Shown: positions 8,930 to 17,421 of the stretch, in pieces
Numbering within the stretch: position 1 is the stretch's first letter
Layout: the number at the start of each line of letters is the position of its first letter
Source: Verrucomicrobium sp. BvORR106
Lineage (GTDB): Bacteria; Verrucomicrobiota; Verrucomicrobiia; Verrucomicrobiales; Verrucomicrobiaceae
Assembly: GCF_000739655.1 (NCBI RefSeq)
Contig: NZ_BATR01000181.1
Location: 1 to 64,000, forward strand
Direction: 5' to 3'
Length of the DNA: 64,000 nt
The notes under the pieces: generated by a model
Databases searched by the model: none
What the model saw: the letters and a program-made list of their open reading frames with translations, nothing else
What the model was told of the DNA's origin: nothing
Program-made: the position numbers and the translations under genes

Positions 8930-10066
8930 ATGCACGCACCCGCCAATTCAGCCCTGCTGGAAAACCCCTTTGCGAAGCGCAGGTCGCATCGCGAGACTTA
9001 CGAGTTCCTCGTCAAGTCCGTGTTGCGCGGCGCCACCTACGTCATCCTGTTCGCCACTGCGGCGATCTTCCTCCACATCATTGTCAAAGGCTCGCCCATC
9101 CTGTTCCAGGCCAAGGCCCCTTTCATCAATACGGAGTTCCTCACGAAGCTGCCTGAAACCCTCCACGTGCTGGAGGACAAGCAGGGCCACATCTACAAGA
9201 CCGACCCGAAAGGGGCGGACGCCATCAAGCACCAGCTGGGCGACAACCTCCGCCAGGAAAAGACCATCTCCTACTCTGGCGGCGGTATCCTCGGTCCCAT
9301 CGTGGGCACCTTCCTGCTGGTTCTGGTCTGCATCGTGGTGGCCCTGTTCCTGGGCATCTCGTCTGCGATTTACCTCAGTGAGTACGCCAAGCCTGGCAAG
9401 TTCATCGAGTGGGTGCGACTGGCCATCCTGAACCTCGCCGGTGTGCCCTCCGTGGTGTTCGGCCTTTTTGGTCTTGGGGTCTTCGTGCTGGCAGCTCCCG
9501 TCTTCACCAATACGCCAATGGACCGCGCACTGCTGGTGATCCCGCTGGGCTTCACTCAGATGAGCTTCCAGGGCTGGGACACGAGCGTGCTGAGCGGTGC
9601 CTTCACCCTCGCCTTCGTCATCCTTCCAGTCATCATCACCGCAAGTGAGGAGTGCCTTCGCGCGGTGCCCATGGGTTTCCGCGAAACCTCCCTCGCCCTG
9701 GGTGCCACCCGCTGGCAGACGATCTGGCGCAGCGTGCTGCCCTTTGCTATGCCCGGCATCCTGACCTCCAGCATCCTGGGTATCGCCCGCGCCGCTGGTG
9801 AGACCGCACCGATCATGTTCACCGCAGCCCTGGCCTTCAAGGACAAGCTGCCCTGGCAGGGTGAAGCAGGTCTCGGCGGCGTCTTCACAGAGTCCGTGCA
9901 GGCCCTTCCCTATCACATCTACACCCTGGCTGCCCGTATCCCGCAGAATGAATACTCGGAGCGCGCCCAGTATGGTTCCGTGTTCGTCTTCCTCGTTCTC
10001 GTCATGACCCTTGCCACTGCTTCGGTCTTGCTCCGTCGTAAACTCCGCGCCAAATACAAATGGTAA
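8930..10066 (+). CDS. pstA: Phosphate ABC transporter permease PstA
   Basis: Second permease subunit, 378 residues, longer than the usual roughly 290. The extra length is a polar segment after the first membrane helix (about residues 60-115, including [19 protein letters not shown]), parallel to the larger insertion in PstC. The permease core has the EAA loop ([21 protein letters not shown] is split by the usual Gly) and a RAAGETAPI motif typical of PstA. Its stop overlaps the pstB start (ATG at 10060, TAA at 10064-10066), indicating translational coupling. Confidence 0.9.
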   Translation: MHAPANSALLENPFAKRRSHRETYEFLVKSVLRGATYVILFATAAIFLHIIVKGSPILFQAKAPFINTEFLTKLPETLHVLEDKQGHIYKTDPKGADAIKHQLGDNLRQEKTISYSGGGILGPIVGTFLLVLVCIVVALFLGISSAIYLSEYAKPGKFIEWVRLAILNLAGVPSVVFGLFGLGVFVLAAPVFTNTPMDRALLVIPLGFTQMSFQGWDTSVLSGAFTLAFVILPVIITASEECLRAVPMGFRETSLALGATRWQTIWRSVLPFAMPGILTSSILGIARAAGETAPIMFTAALAFKDKLPWQGEAGLGGVFTESVQALPYHIYTLAARIPQNEYSERAQYGSVFVFLVLVMTLATASVLLRRKLRAKYKW

Positions 10067-10908
10067 CCGCCGAACCACCCCAAAAAGCCGTGGAAGTTCT
10101 TAAAACCACCGAAACGAAATCGGTCGAGGCGCCCGAGGCTGCCCCCACCGGGGAGACCATGATTTCCGTCCGGAACATGGACTTCAACTACGGAACCAAG
10201 CGAGCCCTCCATGGCATCAATATGGAGATCCCCAGCCGCCAGGTCACCGCGTTCATCGGTCCCTCCGGTTGTGGCAAGTCCACCCTGCTGCGCTGCTTCA
10301 ACCGCATCAATGACCGCATCGCTGGAGCTCACATCTCCGGTGGCCAGGTGGTCATCAAGGGCAAGAACATCTATGATGCCGATGTGGACACGACCCAGCT
10401 CCGCCGTCAGGTGGGCATGGTCTTCCAGAAGTACAACCCGTTCCCCAAGAGCATCTACGAGAACGTCGTGTACGGTCTGCGCATCAACGGTGTGAAGAAG
10501 AAGTCCGAGCTGGATGAAGCCTGCGAGTACGCTCTCAAGGCCGCTGCCCTCTGGGATGAATGCAAAGACCGTCTGAAGGCCAACGCCTTCGGCCTCTCCG
10601 GTGGCCAGATGCAGCGCCTCTGCATCGCCCGCGCCGTGGCGGTAAAGCCGGACGTCCTGCTCATGGATGAGCCCTGCTCCGCCCTGGACCCCATCGCCAC
10701 CCTCAAGGTGGAAGAACTCATCGTGGATCTGAAGAAGGACTACACCGTGGTCATCGTCACCCACAACATGCAGCAGGCCCGCCGCGTGGCAGAACTCACC
10801 GCCTTCATGTATCTGGGAGAACTCATTGAGTTCGCTGAAACAGACCAGATCTTCGGCAACCCCCAGCAGAAGAAAACGGAAGACTACGTGCGTGGCCAGT
10901 TCAGCTGA
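10060..10908 (+). CDS. pstB: Phosphate ABC transporter ATP-binding protein PstB (first copy)
   Basis: ATPase subunit of 282 residues that powers phosphate import. Walker A (GPSGCGKST, about 67-75), Q-loop ([19 protein letters not shown]), ABC signature ([14 protein letters not shown]), Walker B ([13 protein letters not shown]) and H-loop ([13 protein letters not shown]) are all intact, and the FNRINDRI segment is characteristic of PstB. An extra Pro/Glu/Thr-rich N-terminal stretch of about 30 residues precedes the domain. It overlaps pstA by 7 bp. A second PstB follows after 57 bp. Confidence 0.93.
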   Translation: MVTAEPPQKAVEVLKTTETKSVEAPEAAPTGETMISVRNMDFNYGTKRALHGINMEIPSRQVTAFIGPSGCGKSTLLRCFNRINDRIAGAHISGGQVVIKGKNIYDADVDTTQLRRQVGMVFQKYNPFPKSIYENVVYGLRINGVKKKSELDEACEYALKAAALWDECKDRLKANAFGLSGGQMQRLCIARAVAVKPDVLLMDEPCSALDPIATLKVEELIVDLKKDYTVVIVTHNMQQARRVAELTAFMYLGELIEFAETDQIFGNPQQKKTEDYVRGQFS

Positions 10909-10965
10909 TCATTCCGCAGCCCTCTCTCCTATTTCCGGCAAAAGAGTGCGAACCCTCCCTGCCCC

Positions 10966-11796
10966 ATGACTCAAACAGTCGCCCCTCCTTCCGTGTCCAG
11001 CTCCTCCTCCAGCAGTGTTGCAGCGTCGTCCGCGACCACGCAGCCGCTGCTGAAGATCAACGAAGTGGACTTTGCCTACGGTGCCCGCCAGACGCTCTTC
11101 GGAGTCAACATGGGCATCGCCCAGCGTGAGGTCACCGCTTTCATCGGCCCCTCCGGCTGCGGCAAGTCCACCCTGCTGCGCTGCATCAACCGCATCAACG
11201 ACATGATCGAAGGTGCCCGCATCACCAAGGGCAACATCACCCTCGGCAACGTGGACATTAACCATCCGGACCTCGACGTCATCGCGTTGCGCCGCAAGGT
11301 CGGCATGGTGTTCCAAAAGTACAACCCCTTCCCCCGCAGCATCTTTGAGAACGTGGCCTACGGTCTCGAGGTGGCGGGCATGAAGAACAAGAAAGTCATC
11401 GCTGAGACCGTGGAGCGCAGCCTGCGTTCCGCGACCCTCTGGGAGGAAGTGAAGGACCGTCTTCATGAAAGCGCCCTGGGTCTTTCCGGCGGGCAACAGC
11501 AACGCCTCTGCATCGCCCGCACCCTTTCCGTGAGACCGGAAGTGGTGCTCATGGACGAGCCCTGCGCCGCGCTGGACCCGATCGCCACGGCCAAAATCGA
11601 GGAACTCATCCATCAGCTCAAGAAGGACTACACCATCGTCATCGTGACCCACAACATGGAGCAGGCTGTCCGCGTCTCTGACAAGACTGCCTTCTTCTAC
11701 TTGGGCAAACTGATCGAGTTTAACAACACCATGACCCTCTTCTCCACCCCGGAGAACGAGCAAACCGAACGCTACCTGAGCGGTCGCATGGGTTGA
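10966..11796 (+). CDS. pstB: Phosphate ABC transporter ATP-binding protein PstB (second copy)
   Basis: A second complete PstB, 276 residues, with Walker A (GPSGCGKST), [36 protein letters not shown] and [13 protein letters not shown]. It begins with a Ser/Ala/Val-rich leader absent from the first copy. Both copies keep every catalytic residue, so neither is an obvious pseudogene. Whether they form a heterodimer on one PstCA or work as alternatives cannot be told from sequence. It ends the operon: a strong terminator follows, and no phoU-like gene is present, unlike the usual pstSCAB-phoU order. Confidence 0.92.
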   Translation: MTQTVAPPSVSSSSSSSVAASSATTQPLLKINEVDFAYGARQTLFGVNMGIAQREVTAFIGPSGCGKSTLLRCINRINDMIEGARITKGNITLGNVDINHPDLDVIALRRKVGMVFQKYNPFPRSIFENVAYGLEVAGMKNKKVIAETVERSLRSATLWEEVKDRLHESALGLSGGQQQRLCIARTLSVRPEVVLMDEPCAALDPIATAKIEELIHQLKKDYTIVIVTHNMEQAVRVSDKTAFFYLGKLIEFNNTMTLFSTPENEQTERYLSGRMG

Positions 11797-11822
11797 TCGA
11801 ATACGGACCAAGATCGAATTGG

Positions 11823-11850
11823 AAAAGGGAGTCTCGCGACTCCCTTTTTT
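11823..11850 (+). terminator. Rho-independent terminator of the pst operon
   Basis: Eleven-base-pair stem AAAAGGGAGTC / GACTCCCTTTT around a TCGC tetraloop, running straight into a T6 tract. It closes the pst operon 27 bp after the second pstB stop. Confidence 0.88.
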
Positions 11851-11979
11851 CATGCCTCCGTCGCATCACCGGCTCCGGCGGACAAGCCGCAGCCCACCGC
11901 AAATCCGCAACGCATCGCCCGCCGTGACCGATGGACATAATTTCAATGCAGTCGCGCCCCGGTCCCCGGAGATTGCCCC

Positions 11980-13206
11980 ATGCTCCCTAGTCAGCTCCGG
12001 CAGGCTCTCCCACCAGTCCCGCTGCCACCCCATCGGCAGGTCTCGACCCGCATCGAGGAGCTCGACGCCCTGCGCGGCCTGGCTCTGGCGGGCATCCTGC
12101 TGGTGAACATCATGGCCTTTGCATCGCCTTACTATGGGAGCGGTGTGATCGATCCCCAGTTTGCCGATGTGTGGAGCCAAGGGGCGAGGTGGCTCGTCGC
12201 CCTGTTGTTCGAGACCAAGTTCTACCTCTGGTTCGCTTTCCTGTTCGGCTACAGCTTCACGCTGCAGTCTGACTCGCTGGAACGCAGCGACAAGGCGGTT
12301 GCCCCGGCTCTTTTGCGCCGGATGGCAGCCTTGCTGATCATCGGGGTTTTGCATGGGACTCTGCTATTTCCGGGAGATATCCTGACGCTGTACGCCCTCT
12401 GCGGCGTGATCTTGATCTGCTTGAGAAACGTTGCAGACCGAACCGCCCTCCGGACTGCCGGATGGCTCGTGGCCATCACCGCCTTCCTCTGGGCGGCAGT
12501 GGGCATGCTTCTTCTCGCTGCTGAAGAAGTCACCGATGCCGCTACCGTGCACGCGGAAGCCCAAGCAGCCCTGAATGCCTGGCAGGGATCGGCCACCAGT
12601 GTCCTGGCCCGACGTCTGCAAGAGTGGTCCACCACTTGGGCCGGGCTCTTCTTGATCCAGGGGCCAACCTCCCTGGCCATGTTCCTCCTCGGCATGGTGG
12701 CAGGACGTCACCACCTGCTGCGCCGCCGGGCGGCCAGCGAGCTGTTCTGGTGGAAGATCGTCCGGCAGGGCGTCGTCATCGCCCTCCCTTGCGCCGCCTT
12801 GTACGCCACCTCGACAGTCATGGCAGGCGGCACCGGGTGGGAGATCTTGGGGCTGGCCTTCGGGTTGCTCACTGCGCCATTTCTTACCGGCACCTTTATC
12901 TTCGCCTCCATGACCGCAATGGGCTCTCGTTGGGACCAGCGTATCATGGACTGCCTGGCACCGGCAGGCAGCATGGCATTGTCTAACCACCTCCTTCAGT
13001 CAGCCGTGTGCGCATGGCTTTTCACGGGCTATGGCCTGGGGCTGATGGGTAAAGTGTCCCCCCTCCAGGCTGCCGCCTTGGCCGTGTCCATCTATCTCGC
13101 CCAGCTCGCTCTGAGCATCGCCTGGCGCAATCGGTTCCGTCAGGGCCCGATGGAGATGGTGTTGCGGGCAATCACGTATCTAGAGTGGAAGGTCCGGAAG
13201 GGATAG
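11980..13206 (+). CDS. DUF418 family integral membrane protein
   Basis: A 408-residue polytopic inner-membrane protein of the YeiB/DUF418 type. The N-terminal DALRGLALAGILLVN motif precedes the first helix, and about nine to ten hydrophobic segments follow. The C-terminal DUF418 signature (WRNRFRQGPMEMVLRAITY) is clear. The family is related to heparan-alpha-glucosaminide acetyltransferase-like membrane proteins, but substrates are unknown for most members. It lies after the pst terminator, so it is a separate transcription unit. The ATG at 11980 gives a 22-residue Pro-rich leader; a start nearer the DALRG motif is possible. Confidence 0.8.
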   Translation: MLPSQLRQALPPVPLPPHRQVSTRIEELDALRGLALAGILLVNIMAFASPYYGSGVIDPQFADVWSQGARWLVALLFETKFYLWFAFLFGYSFTLQSDSLERSDKAVAPALLRRMAALLIIGVLHGTLLFPGDILTLYALCGVILICLRNVADRTALRTAGWLVAITAFLWAAVGMLLLAAEEVTDAATVHAEAQAALNAWQGSATSVLARRLQEWSTTWAGLFLIQGPTSLAMFLLGMVAGRHHLLRRRAASELFWWKIVRQGVVIALPCAALYATSTVMAGGTGWEILGLAFGLLTAPFLTGTFIFASMTAMGSRWDQRIMDCLAPAGSMALSNHLLQSAVCAWLFTGYGLGLMGKVSPLQAAALAVSIYLAQLALSIAWRNRFRQGPMEMVLRAITYLEWKVRKG

Positions 13207-13301
13207 AGGGATTGGCGCAAGGCGTGACACCTCGAAAGGATTAACGAGATGATGTCCACAAGCTGCCAGCGCGTCACGCCATTCGCCCGCCGGATGCCCA
13301 C

Positions 13302-13373
13302 TGTAGAAGAACCGTCTCGGTTCTTGTTCTTGCTAGACGCTGTGCCGCCAAGAGCCGGGACGGCTCTTCTACA
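13302..13373. repeat. Near-perfect 25-bp inverted repeat
   Basis: Arms 13302-13326 and 13349-13373 pair over 25 bp with three differences, all transitions, which become G-U wobbles if the minus strand is transcribed. Each arm is itself a small palindrome (AAGAACC/GGTTCTT and AAGAGCC/GGCTCTT). The 24 nt at 13349-13372 recur without change at 45203-45226, so this is a dispersed element. Confidence 0.8.
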
Positions 13374-13447
13374 TTACCAGGCACTCCCGCCGATTGTCCG
13401 CATGCTCTGTTGGCCAATCGCATGAATGCCACGCGCTTCCAGCCCCC

Positions 13448-13810
13448 CCGAACCCGGAGGGTTTATGAGATAACCTGACCATAGACCAGCAACATTCTGC
13501 GATTTGCAATCACTCGCCTCACACAACTGATCACCGCATTGCGCTCACCACAACGCCTACCCCGAACCCGGAGGGTTCACCATGAATAGCCACAGGTCGA
13601 CCGAGCGTAGCGAGGGCTACCTGTGGTTGCATCGCCCCCGGCGCTCTACCGCGGAGCGGTAGGCCCATCGAGTTGCCGACCCCGGAAGACCATCGCGTGA
13701 TTCGCGCCACCAGTCATTTGGACCCCATTGGCGTACCGCTCCGCGGTACAATGTGCACACCCACACACCATGGCTATTCATGGCGAACCCTTCGGGTTCA
13801 TGAGATAACG
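13448..13810. repeat. Nested palindromes with repeated GAACCC/GGGTT(C/T)ATGAGATAAC unit
   Basis: The unit CCGAACCCGGAGGGTT occurs at 13448-13463 and 13562-13577, and a variant with a TTCG loop (GAACCCTTCGGGTTC) lies near 13785-13799. The first and last are followed by T(T/C)ATGAGATAAC. Between them are CTACCGC/GCGGTAG and GTACCGC/GCGGTAC hairpins with GGA or TCC loops. GGGTTCACCATGAATAGCCA near 13572 recurs inverted near 13770-13790, so the outer parts form a long inverted repeat enclosing the inner hairpins. There is no open frame with coding character. Confidence 0.75.
13590..13626 (+). repeat. 37-nt hairpin module, copy H1
   Basis: CCACAGGT at 13590-13597 pairs with ACCTGTGG at 13619-13626, with an inner CGAGC...GCGAGGGC part. 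It has the same length and core as hairpins at 28939, 29301 and 45520, but different outer base pairs, so the stem is conserved while the sequence changes. Confidence 0.7.
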
Positions 13811-13828
13811 CGCAAAAGAACCACGAGC

Positions 13829-14716
13829 CTACTTCAAATACTTGTCAAACCAGTCCCCCATTGCCTTGGCGGTCTCATCGAGCCACGGCTGGCTCATCCA
13901 GAAGGGATGGGGCGCGTCTTTCAGCGTCACCAACTCGGTGGGCACGCCGGCGGCACGCAGCTTGTCCTGCATCTCGGCACGTCCGACTTTCAAGGTGTCT
14001 TTCTCCCCTTCAATGTACAAGGTGGGCGGGCTGCCATTGCCTGCATGGGAGATCGGCGAAGCCTCCACATAGGTGGCTTTCTTCTCGGCAAACGGCCCAA
14101 AGAAGAGCACGGCGCTCTCCGCATTTTTCTCTTTGTTCGCTTCGACCAGGTCCATCGTGGCCGCCATGACCACACAGGCCTTGATGGCGGTGGACTGCTC
14201 CGGATTCCCACCCGGGCCTTCCAGCGCGTTCACCCCGCCAGTCATGCCCGTGAGACCGCTCAAATGTCCGCCAGCCGAGCCGCCTGCGCAGCCGATGCGC
14301 GCAGCATCAATCTTGTACTCCGCCGCATGAGCCCGCAAAAATCGCAGAGCCGCCTTGCAGTCGTGCAACGCGGCCGGATAAGGCGCGTCCGTAGACAAGC
14401 GATAAGCCACCTGAGCCACCACGTAACCGCGCGCCGCTAGACGCTCTGCCAGAGGTTTGTCTGCCTCCACCTGGCGCTTCTGCCAGCCGCCGCCGTGAAT
14501 CAGCAACACCGCCGGATATTTGCCCTCAGCCTTGGGCACATAGATGTCCAGCAAGACCGGGTATCCACCGGGCTGGGAGCACTCCACCTTCTCATGCAGC
14601 GACAGCGTTTCCGGCAGCGCAGGCGACACCTTCTTCCACTTGGGTTTCGTGTCGGTTTGCGAGTAAGCAGCCGAGGCTGCGGCCAGAGCAAGAAAGGCAA
14701 CGAGGGCGAGCTTCAT
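13829..14716 (-). CDS. Secreted alpha/beta-hydrolase (BD-FAE/esterase-like)
   Basis: A 295-residue serine hydrolase. A signal peptide (MKLALVAFLALAAASAAYSQ) sends it to the periplasm or beyond. The fold markers are the oxyanion-hole HGGGW (about residue 74), the nucleophile elbow GGSAGG (about 145), a likely acid in the GEKDTLKVG segment and the catalytic His in APHPFW near the end. This set matches esterase/lipase hydrolases of the carbohydrate-esterase or BD-FAE type. The gene starts 30 bp after the alcohol dehydrogenase stop, so it is probably the last gene of the ligase-ALDH-ADH operon. It could release an acid or alcohol that feeds that pathway; this is inference. Confidence 0.8.
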   Translation of the reverse strand: MKLALVAFLALAAASAAYSQTDTKPKWKKVSPALPETLSLHEKVECSQPGGYPVLLDIYVPKAEGKYPAVLLIHGGGWQKRQVEADKPLAERLAARGYVVAQVAYRLSTDAPYPAALHDCKAALRFLRAHAAEYKIDAARIGCAGGSAGGHLSGLTGMTGGVNALEGPGGNPEQSTAIKACVVMAATMDLVEANKEKNAESAVLFFGPFAEKKATYVEASPISHAGNGSPPTLYIEGEKDTLKVGRAEMQDKLRAAGVPTELVTLKDAPHPFWMSQPWLDETAKAMGDWFDKYLK

Positions 14717-14746
14717 AACTAGAAAACAACAAGATGGAAAGTCTGC

Positions 14747-15865
14747 TTACAACGCCGCTCGATAGATCGCAGCAAAGTCCGCTTCGGAAACTGGACGGGG
14801 ATTGAAATTGGCCGTCCACTGTTTGGCCGCCCCTGCTGCCAGGCCAGGCACATCCGCCTCAGTCACGCCGAGCTCGGACAGCCGAGTACTCAAGCCAGCG
14901 GCACGCAGCCAGTGCTGCACCTGCTCCGGCAGATGCTCCCCATAGGCGGCATAGATGCCCGCAATCTCAGGACGCTCCGAGTTGAAACGAATGACGTGCG
15001 GCAGCATCAACCCCACCGCCTGACCATGCACCGTGCCAAACTTGGCTGTGAGCGGATTGGCGCAGGAATGCGCCGCTCCCAGCATCGAGTTTTCAATGGC
15101 CGTCCCGGCAAAGGCAGAGCCCAACAACATAAACGAGCGAGCCTCCTGATCCATGGGCGACTCCAGCACGCGGTCAAACCCCGCGCGTAGGTAGCGGAAG
15201 GACTCCAGGGAATACAACGCAGAAACCGGGTTGCGCTTGGTGGTCACCGCGGTTTCCAGGGCATGCGCGATCGCATCGATCCCCGTGACGGCGGTGACCT
15301 TGTGCGGTTGGGAAATGGTAAGTTCCGGATCCAGGATGGCCACCCGGGCAGCAGCTTTGGGATCGCCGCAGGCCATCTTGACGTGCGTTTCCTCGTCCGA
15401 GATCAAGGCGAAACTCTGGCACTCGCTGCCCGTGCCGGAGGTGGTGGGAATCGCAATCAAGGGCAGCATGGGCTTGGTGGCCTTGCCCACGCCCCAGTAG
15501 TCCTGCATGCGTCCGCCGTTGGTGAAGATGAAATTGCAGCCCTTCGCAGTGTCCATGCTGCTGCCTCCACCCAGACCTACCAGAATGTCGGCCCGGAACT
15601 CCCGGGCAGCGTCCACACACTCGTCCACATCCCGTGTCGAGGGGTTCTCATGCACCCGGTCAAAGAGCTCCGTCTCCAGCCCGGCGGCCTGAAGCGACTG
15701 GATCGCCCGTGCCGCGTGGCCCGCCTTCACAATGCCAGCATCTGAAACCACCAACACCCGGCTCCCCCCCAGATCTGCGGCCAGGGCACCAAGCTTCTGC
15801 AGGGTGCCCGCACCAAACACCAGGCGGGTGCGGGGATGATGATCAAACGCGTTCAAATCGGTCAC
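14747..15865 (-). CDS. Iron-containing alcohol dehydrogenase
   Basis: A 372-residue group III alcohol dehydrogenase, the normal length. The NAD(P)-binding GGGSSMDTAK motif (about residues 99-108), the PTTSGTGSE loop and the metal ligands (Asp and His in GIDAIAHALE, His in AAHSCANPL and His in GTVHGQAVG) are in place. It would interconvert an aldehyde and an alcohol in the cytosol. It lies 117 bp downstream of the aldehyde dehydrogenase gene on the same strand. In context it could complete reduction of an acid to an alcohol, or the first step of the reverse oxidation. The substrate is not predictable. Confidence 0.88.
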   Translation of the reverse strand: MTDLNAFDHHPRTRLVFGAGTLQKLGALAADLGGSRVLVVSDAGIVKAGHAARAIQSLQAAGLETELFDRVHENPSTRDVDECVDAAREFRADILVGLGGGSSMDTAKGCNFIFTNGGRMQDYWGVGKATKPMLPLIAIPTTSGTGSECQSFALISDEETHVKMACGDPKAAARVAILDPELTISQPHKVTAVTGIDAIAHALETAVTTKRNPVSALYSLESFRYLRAGFDRVLESPMDQEARSFMLLGSAFAGTAIENSMLGAAHSCANPLTAKFGTVHGQAVGLMLPHVIRFNSERPEIAGIYAAYGEHLPEQVQHWLRAAGLSTRLSELGVTEADVPGLAAGAAKQWTANFNPRPVSEADFAAIYRAAL

Positions 15866-15982
15866 GGTGGGTAATTTTTATGCTTGGGGTTGCAATGTCA
15901 CGCGGGCAGGCCGGAGGCTGCGCCCGCCCCGGTGGAGCAGGGCGGGCGGCTCAATTCAATCAATAGACTCAGGGGGCCTGGA

Positions 15983-17413
15983 TCAGGCCACCTCGATGGA
16001 ACGGCGCTTGTACAGGAACTCGAACATGTTCCCCTCATGCGGCTGGTTCCATGAAATTCTCATCGTGGAAATGGGGCCGATGTTGAGACGTTCGATGAGC
16101 GGCGACTCCAGAAGTTCTTCCTTGAACTTCGGATCCTTCGTGATGGCGGTGACCACCAGGGAGGGCCCGATCTGGGCGAGCATGTCCGCCTGGGGCACCT
16201 GCACGACGCTGGCGAAGGGGCACATGTACTCCCGGTTGCTCAGGGGGTGCTGGAACGAGTTGCAGTGCACGATGGTGGGGCGCATGTACACACCACCGTT
16301 GAGCTCGGCCTTGCGCGGGCCATTGCGATACTTCGCCGTGACGTCCTCCGCACCGGGCTCCTTGAGCCCCTGCTCGATCGCGCCATCAATGAATTCCGCC
16401 ATCTTGGGATTGGCGAATCCAGAGAGCTTCGCGTTGGGATCGTCCGACGCCAGCGGTGCCAACGGTCCCAGCCTCTGGGCCAGCGCATCTGCGATCTCGG
16501 CCGCGTACTTGGGCACCACCACCGCAGAGGCGTTGATGCAGGAACGTCCGCCGTTCTCGGAAATGGAACCAGCAATGATGTCCAGGAACTCCGGCCAGCG
16601 CTCGATCTCATCTTCACCGATGAGGATCTTGCTGAAGCCAGGGCCATGGCACTCGAACTTGGGATTGTCCTTGTACTGCGCCACCGTGTTGGCATCGCCG
16701 AAGATGAGGGCGCGTCCGCAAATCTTCATCACCTCACCGGAACCTTCATGGTCGGTGGGATAGAAGCCAAAGGCCAGCGCAGGAGCACCGGCGGCAATGA
16801 AGGACTGGATGAGACGGTACGGGGTCCAGGGCTCCTCACGGCCCGGCTTGATGATGACCGGGGTCTTCAGCGCGATGGCGGGCAGCCACAGGGAGTTCAC
16901 CGCCGGGGAGTTGCTGGGCATGACCAGTCCCAGGGCGTTTGTGGTGGGGTAGTAGCTGACGGGGCAGCCCGCCTGCTCACCATAGCCCACGTCGATCACC
17001 TTGGTGTCGAGACCACGGGTCAGGCCGTTCAGCACGGTCCGCATGTTGGTGAGGGAGTCGGCCACCTTGGCCATGTTCCGCTTCACCATCACGTGAGGCA
17101 GGCCGCTGGTGCGGCTGAGCGTCTCCATGTACTGCTCGGGCGTCTGGGTGTGTCCCTGGTCGCCCAACGGCAGTTCGCCATTGAGGAAATAATCGGCCGC
17201 CTTGGCGCAGATGGCGATGAGCTCATCCACGGTGAATTTGCGCAGGGCCTCGCGGGCCTCACCAATGCGGTTGAGGTCCCGGCGGAGGATGCCGGCGTTC
17301 ACCTGGCTGACGGTGGCCAGCACTTCGCCCGTGCGGTGGTCTTTGACCTCCACTTTGTCCAGGCTCTCATAAGCTGCGCCTTTGCGCAGCGCGGGAAGAT
17401 GGGGAATGCTCAT
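15983..17413 (-). CDS. Aldehyde dehydrogenase-family reductase (GriC/EhpG-like candidate)
   Basis: A 476-residue aldehyde dehydrogenase superfamily enzyme. Asn in MPSNSPAVNSLW, the KPGREEP cofactor loop and the catalytic Cys in NGGRSCINAS (about Cys292) are visible. The ATG at 17413 is chosen; a further 26 upstream codons would run into the preceding gene. It starts 8 bp after the stop of an adenylating-enzyme gene, a pairing that in GriD/GriC (Streptomyces) and EhpF/EhpG (Pantoea) reduces an aryl carboxylic acid to its aldehyde. The same chemistry is proposed here from family and gene order; ordinary aldehyde oxidation is the alternative. Confidence 0.75.
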   Translation of the reverse strand: MSIPHLPALRKGAAYESLDKVEVKDHRTGEVLATVSQVNAGILRRDLNRIGEAREALRKFTVDELIAICAKAADYFLNGELPLGDQGHTQTPEQYMETLSRTSGLPHVMVKRNMAKVADSLTNMRTVLNGLTRGLDTKVIDVGYGEQAGCPVSYYPTTNALGLVMPSNSPAVNSLWLPAIALKTPVIIKPGREEPWTPYRLIQSFIAAGAPALAFGFYPTDHEGSGEVMKICGRALIFGDANTVAQYKDNPKFECHGPGFSKILIGEDEIERWPEFLDIIAGSISENGGRSCINASAVVVPKYAAEIADALAQRLGPLAPLASDDPNAKLSGFANPKMAEFIDGAIEQGLKEPGAEDVTAKYRNGPRKAELNGGVYMRPTIVHCNSFQHPLSNREYMCPFASVVQVPQADMLAQIGPSLVVTAITKDPKFKEELLESPLIERLNIGPISTMRISWNQPHEGNMFEFLYKRRSIEVA

Positions 17414-17421
17414 CTCAATAA

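Larger units (their letters stand above)
13207..13828. other. Gene-free repeat cluster
   Basis: No credible gene lies in these 622 bp between the DUF418 gene and the esterase gene. It is built largely from inverted repeats, listed separately: a 25-bp inverted pair at 13302-13373, repeated GAACCC/GGGTTC palindromes, GTACCGC/GCGGTAC palindromes and a 37-nt hairpin at 13590-13626. Confidence 0.75.

Noticed and set aside
13207..13828. CRISPR array
   Set aside because: The repeats are palindromes of several types with irregular spacing and no unique spacers of constant length; there are no cas genes.
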